Below are positions 5,863 through 6,642 of a stretch of 6,642 nt of DNA, piece by piece; position 1 is the stretch's first letter; each line of letters opens with the position of its first letter. The stretch is from Bacteroidaceae bacterium (GTDB lineage: Bacteria; Bacteroidota; Bacteroidia; Bacteroidales; Bacteroidaceae). A model generated the notes under the pieces. The model was not told the DNA's origin. It saw only the letters and a program-made list of their open reading frames with translations, and made no database searches. Location: positions 1 through 6,642 of the forward strand of contig JAGCWG010000058.1 in assembly GCA_017961965.1 (NCBI GenBank), written 5' to 3'. The translations under genes were made by a program, and so were the position numbers.

Positions 5863-6615
5863 ATGAACAAAAGCATAATGAGACTCGTGGTGACTGCCAT
5901 ACTCGCAACGATGGTGAACGCCACGGCTTTTTCTCAGACAGCATCACCAAAGATAAGGTATGTTGACACCACATCAGAGAGTGGCGACAGCATAACGGTT
6001 TCACCTGGCGACTCGCAGACAGCACAGGCACCTCTCGAACTGTTCTGCGAGGCGAATGCCGACGTACCTGAAGGATGGACGGCAATATACGAGTGGCGTT
6101 TCTTCGACACGCAGAAGGGCGAGGACAGTCCTTTCCTCACACGATTTGAGGAGAACACGTCATACACACTCACGGCTTCGGGAAGTTACAGCATCAAGTT
6201 GTTTGCCACATTCACCAAGAATGACGGCACAATAGAGGAAGTGACACCCGACCCCATGACCATAGTCATTAGCGAGTCGGAGTTGAAATGCCCTAATGCC
6301 TTCTCACCAAACGACGACGGCAAGAACGATGTGCTACGCATCTCATGCAAGTCCATTGTCAAGTTGTCGGCTTCTATCTTCAACCGATGGGGCAAGAAGA
6401 TGGCATCCAAGGAACTGAGCAACCTGACAGACGGCTATATGGAGAACGGTACGTTCTACATCAACCTTTGGGACGGCAGATACGGAGGCAAGTACGTGAA
6501 CGATGGTGTCTATTTCCTCAACCTCTATGCCAAGGGAAGCGACGGTGTGGAGTACAAGGAAAAGAAGGCAATCAACGTTATCAAGGGATTCAACGAGGAC
6601 ACAGAGCAAAGATAA
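5863..6615 (+). CDS. Small secreted protein with PKD-like and CHU_C (T9SS type B) domains
   Basis: A 250-aa exported protein. Residues 1-25 are a signal peptide (MNKSIMRLVVTAILATMVNATAFSQ). Residues ~45-137 look like one PKD/Ig-like beta domain: APLELFCEAN (56-65), AIYEWRFFD (74-82) and YTLTASGSYSIKLFATF (101-117). Residues ~141-242 are a clear gliding-motility-associated C-terminal domain (CHU_C, TIGR04131/PF13585): CPNAFSPNDDGKNDVLRI (143-160), SIFNRWGKKM (171-180), WDGRYGGKYVNDGVYFLNLYA (203-223) and AINVIKG (236-242). In known systems this domain directs type IX secretion across the outer membrane and attachment at the surface. Here the domain is followed by a charged extra tail, FNEDTEQR, whereas such domains usually end the protein. 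The gene is divergent from the LysM-barrel operon. No secretion-system gene is visible here. The start fits the leader of the promoter at 5826-5833; an internal Met6 start would shorten the signal peptide. Confidence 0.9.
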   Translation: MNKSIMRLVVTAILATMVNATAFSQTASPKIRYVDTTSESGDSITVSPGDSQTAQAPLELFCEANADVPEGWTAIYEWRFFDTQKGEDSPFLTRFEENTSYTLTASGSYSIKLFATFTKNDGTIEEVTPDPMTIVISESELKCPNAFSPNDDGKNDVLRISCKSIVKLSASIFNRWGKKMASKELSNLTDGYMENGTFYINLWDGRYGGKYVNDGVYFLNLYAKGSDGVEYKEKKAINVIKGFNEDTEQR

Positions 6616-6642
6616 TTAAAAGTTAAAAATTAAAAATTAAAA
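6616..6642. repeat. 7-bp-period AT-rich tandem repeat after the CHU_C stop
   Basis: Units TTAAAAG (6616-6622), TTAAAAA (6623-6629), TTAAAAA (6630-6636) and TTAAAA (6637-6642, cut by the window edge) follow the stop codon without a gap. The period matches the array at 3122-3142, which also follows a stop codon. It may be the beginning of the same class of intergenic element. Confidence 0.7.

Overview
The window looks like a chromosomal segment from a Bacteroidota bacterium, most like Prevotella or another Bacteroidales. The evidence is A-rich leaders mostly lacking Shine-Dalgarno sequences, TAnnTTTG-type -7 promoter elements, a CHU_C / gliding-motility-type C-terminal domain, a Bacteroidetes-type outer-membrane beta-barrel protein, and AT-rich 7-bp intergenic repeats. 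The species assignment is an inference from these traits.

Layout: at the left edge (1-62, minus strand) is the first ~20 codons of a gene that runs out of the window, possibly a transposase. It is preceded by a very good Bacteroidetes promoter embedded in a 14-bp inverted repeat. Four complete minus-strand genes follow. In coordinate order they are a GHL10/DUF187 family glycoside hydrolase (188-1693), a two-HKD phospholipase D/cardiolipin synthase-like protein (1781-3010), an outer-membrane beta-barrel protein (3184-3897), and a three-LysM protein with a periplasmic-binding-protein-like C-terminal domain (3904-5616). Transcription runs right to left, so the LysM gene is first. The LysM and barrel genes are 6 nt apart and clearly form an operon. 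A composite palindromic/AT-rich repeat element (about 3062-3186) separates them from the cardiolipin synthase-like gene. A divergent promoter region (5617-5862) separates the LysM gene from a plus-strand gene (5863-6615) encoding a small secreted PKD-like plus CHU_C protein. The window ends in a 7-bp-period AT-rich repeat directly after that gene's stop codon.

All five complete genes begin with a predicted export signal, and each concerns the cell envelope: peptidoglycan binding (LysM), the outer membrane (barrel), phospholipid metabolism (HKD enzyme), glycan cleavage (GHL10) and type IX-type secreted surface protein (CHU_C). The most interesting parts are the LysM-PBP/beta-barrel pair divergent from the CHU_C gene, the composite intergenic repeat, and the promoter-in-palindrome at the left edge. 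No CRISPR array, tRNA or rRNA was seen.
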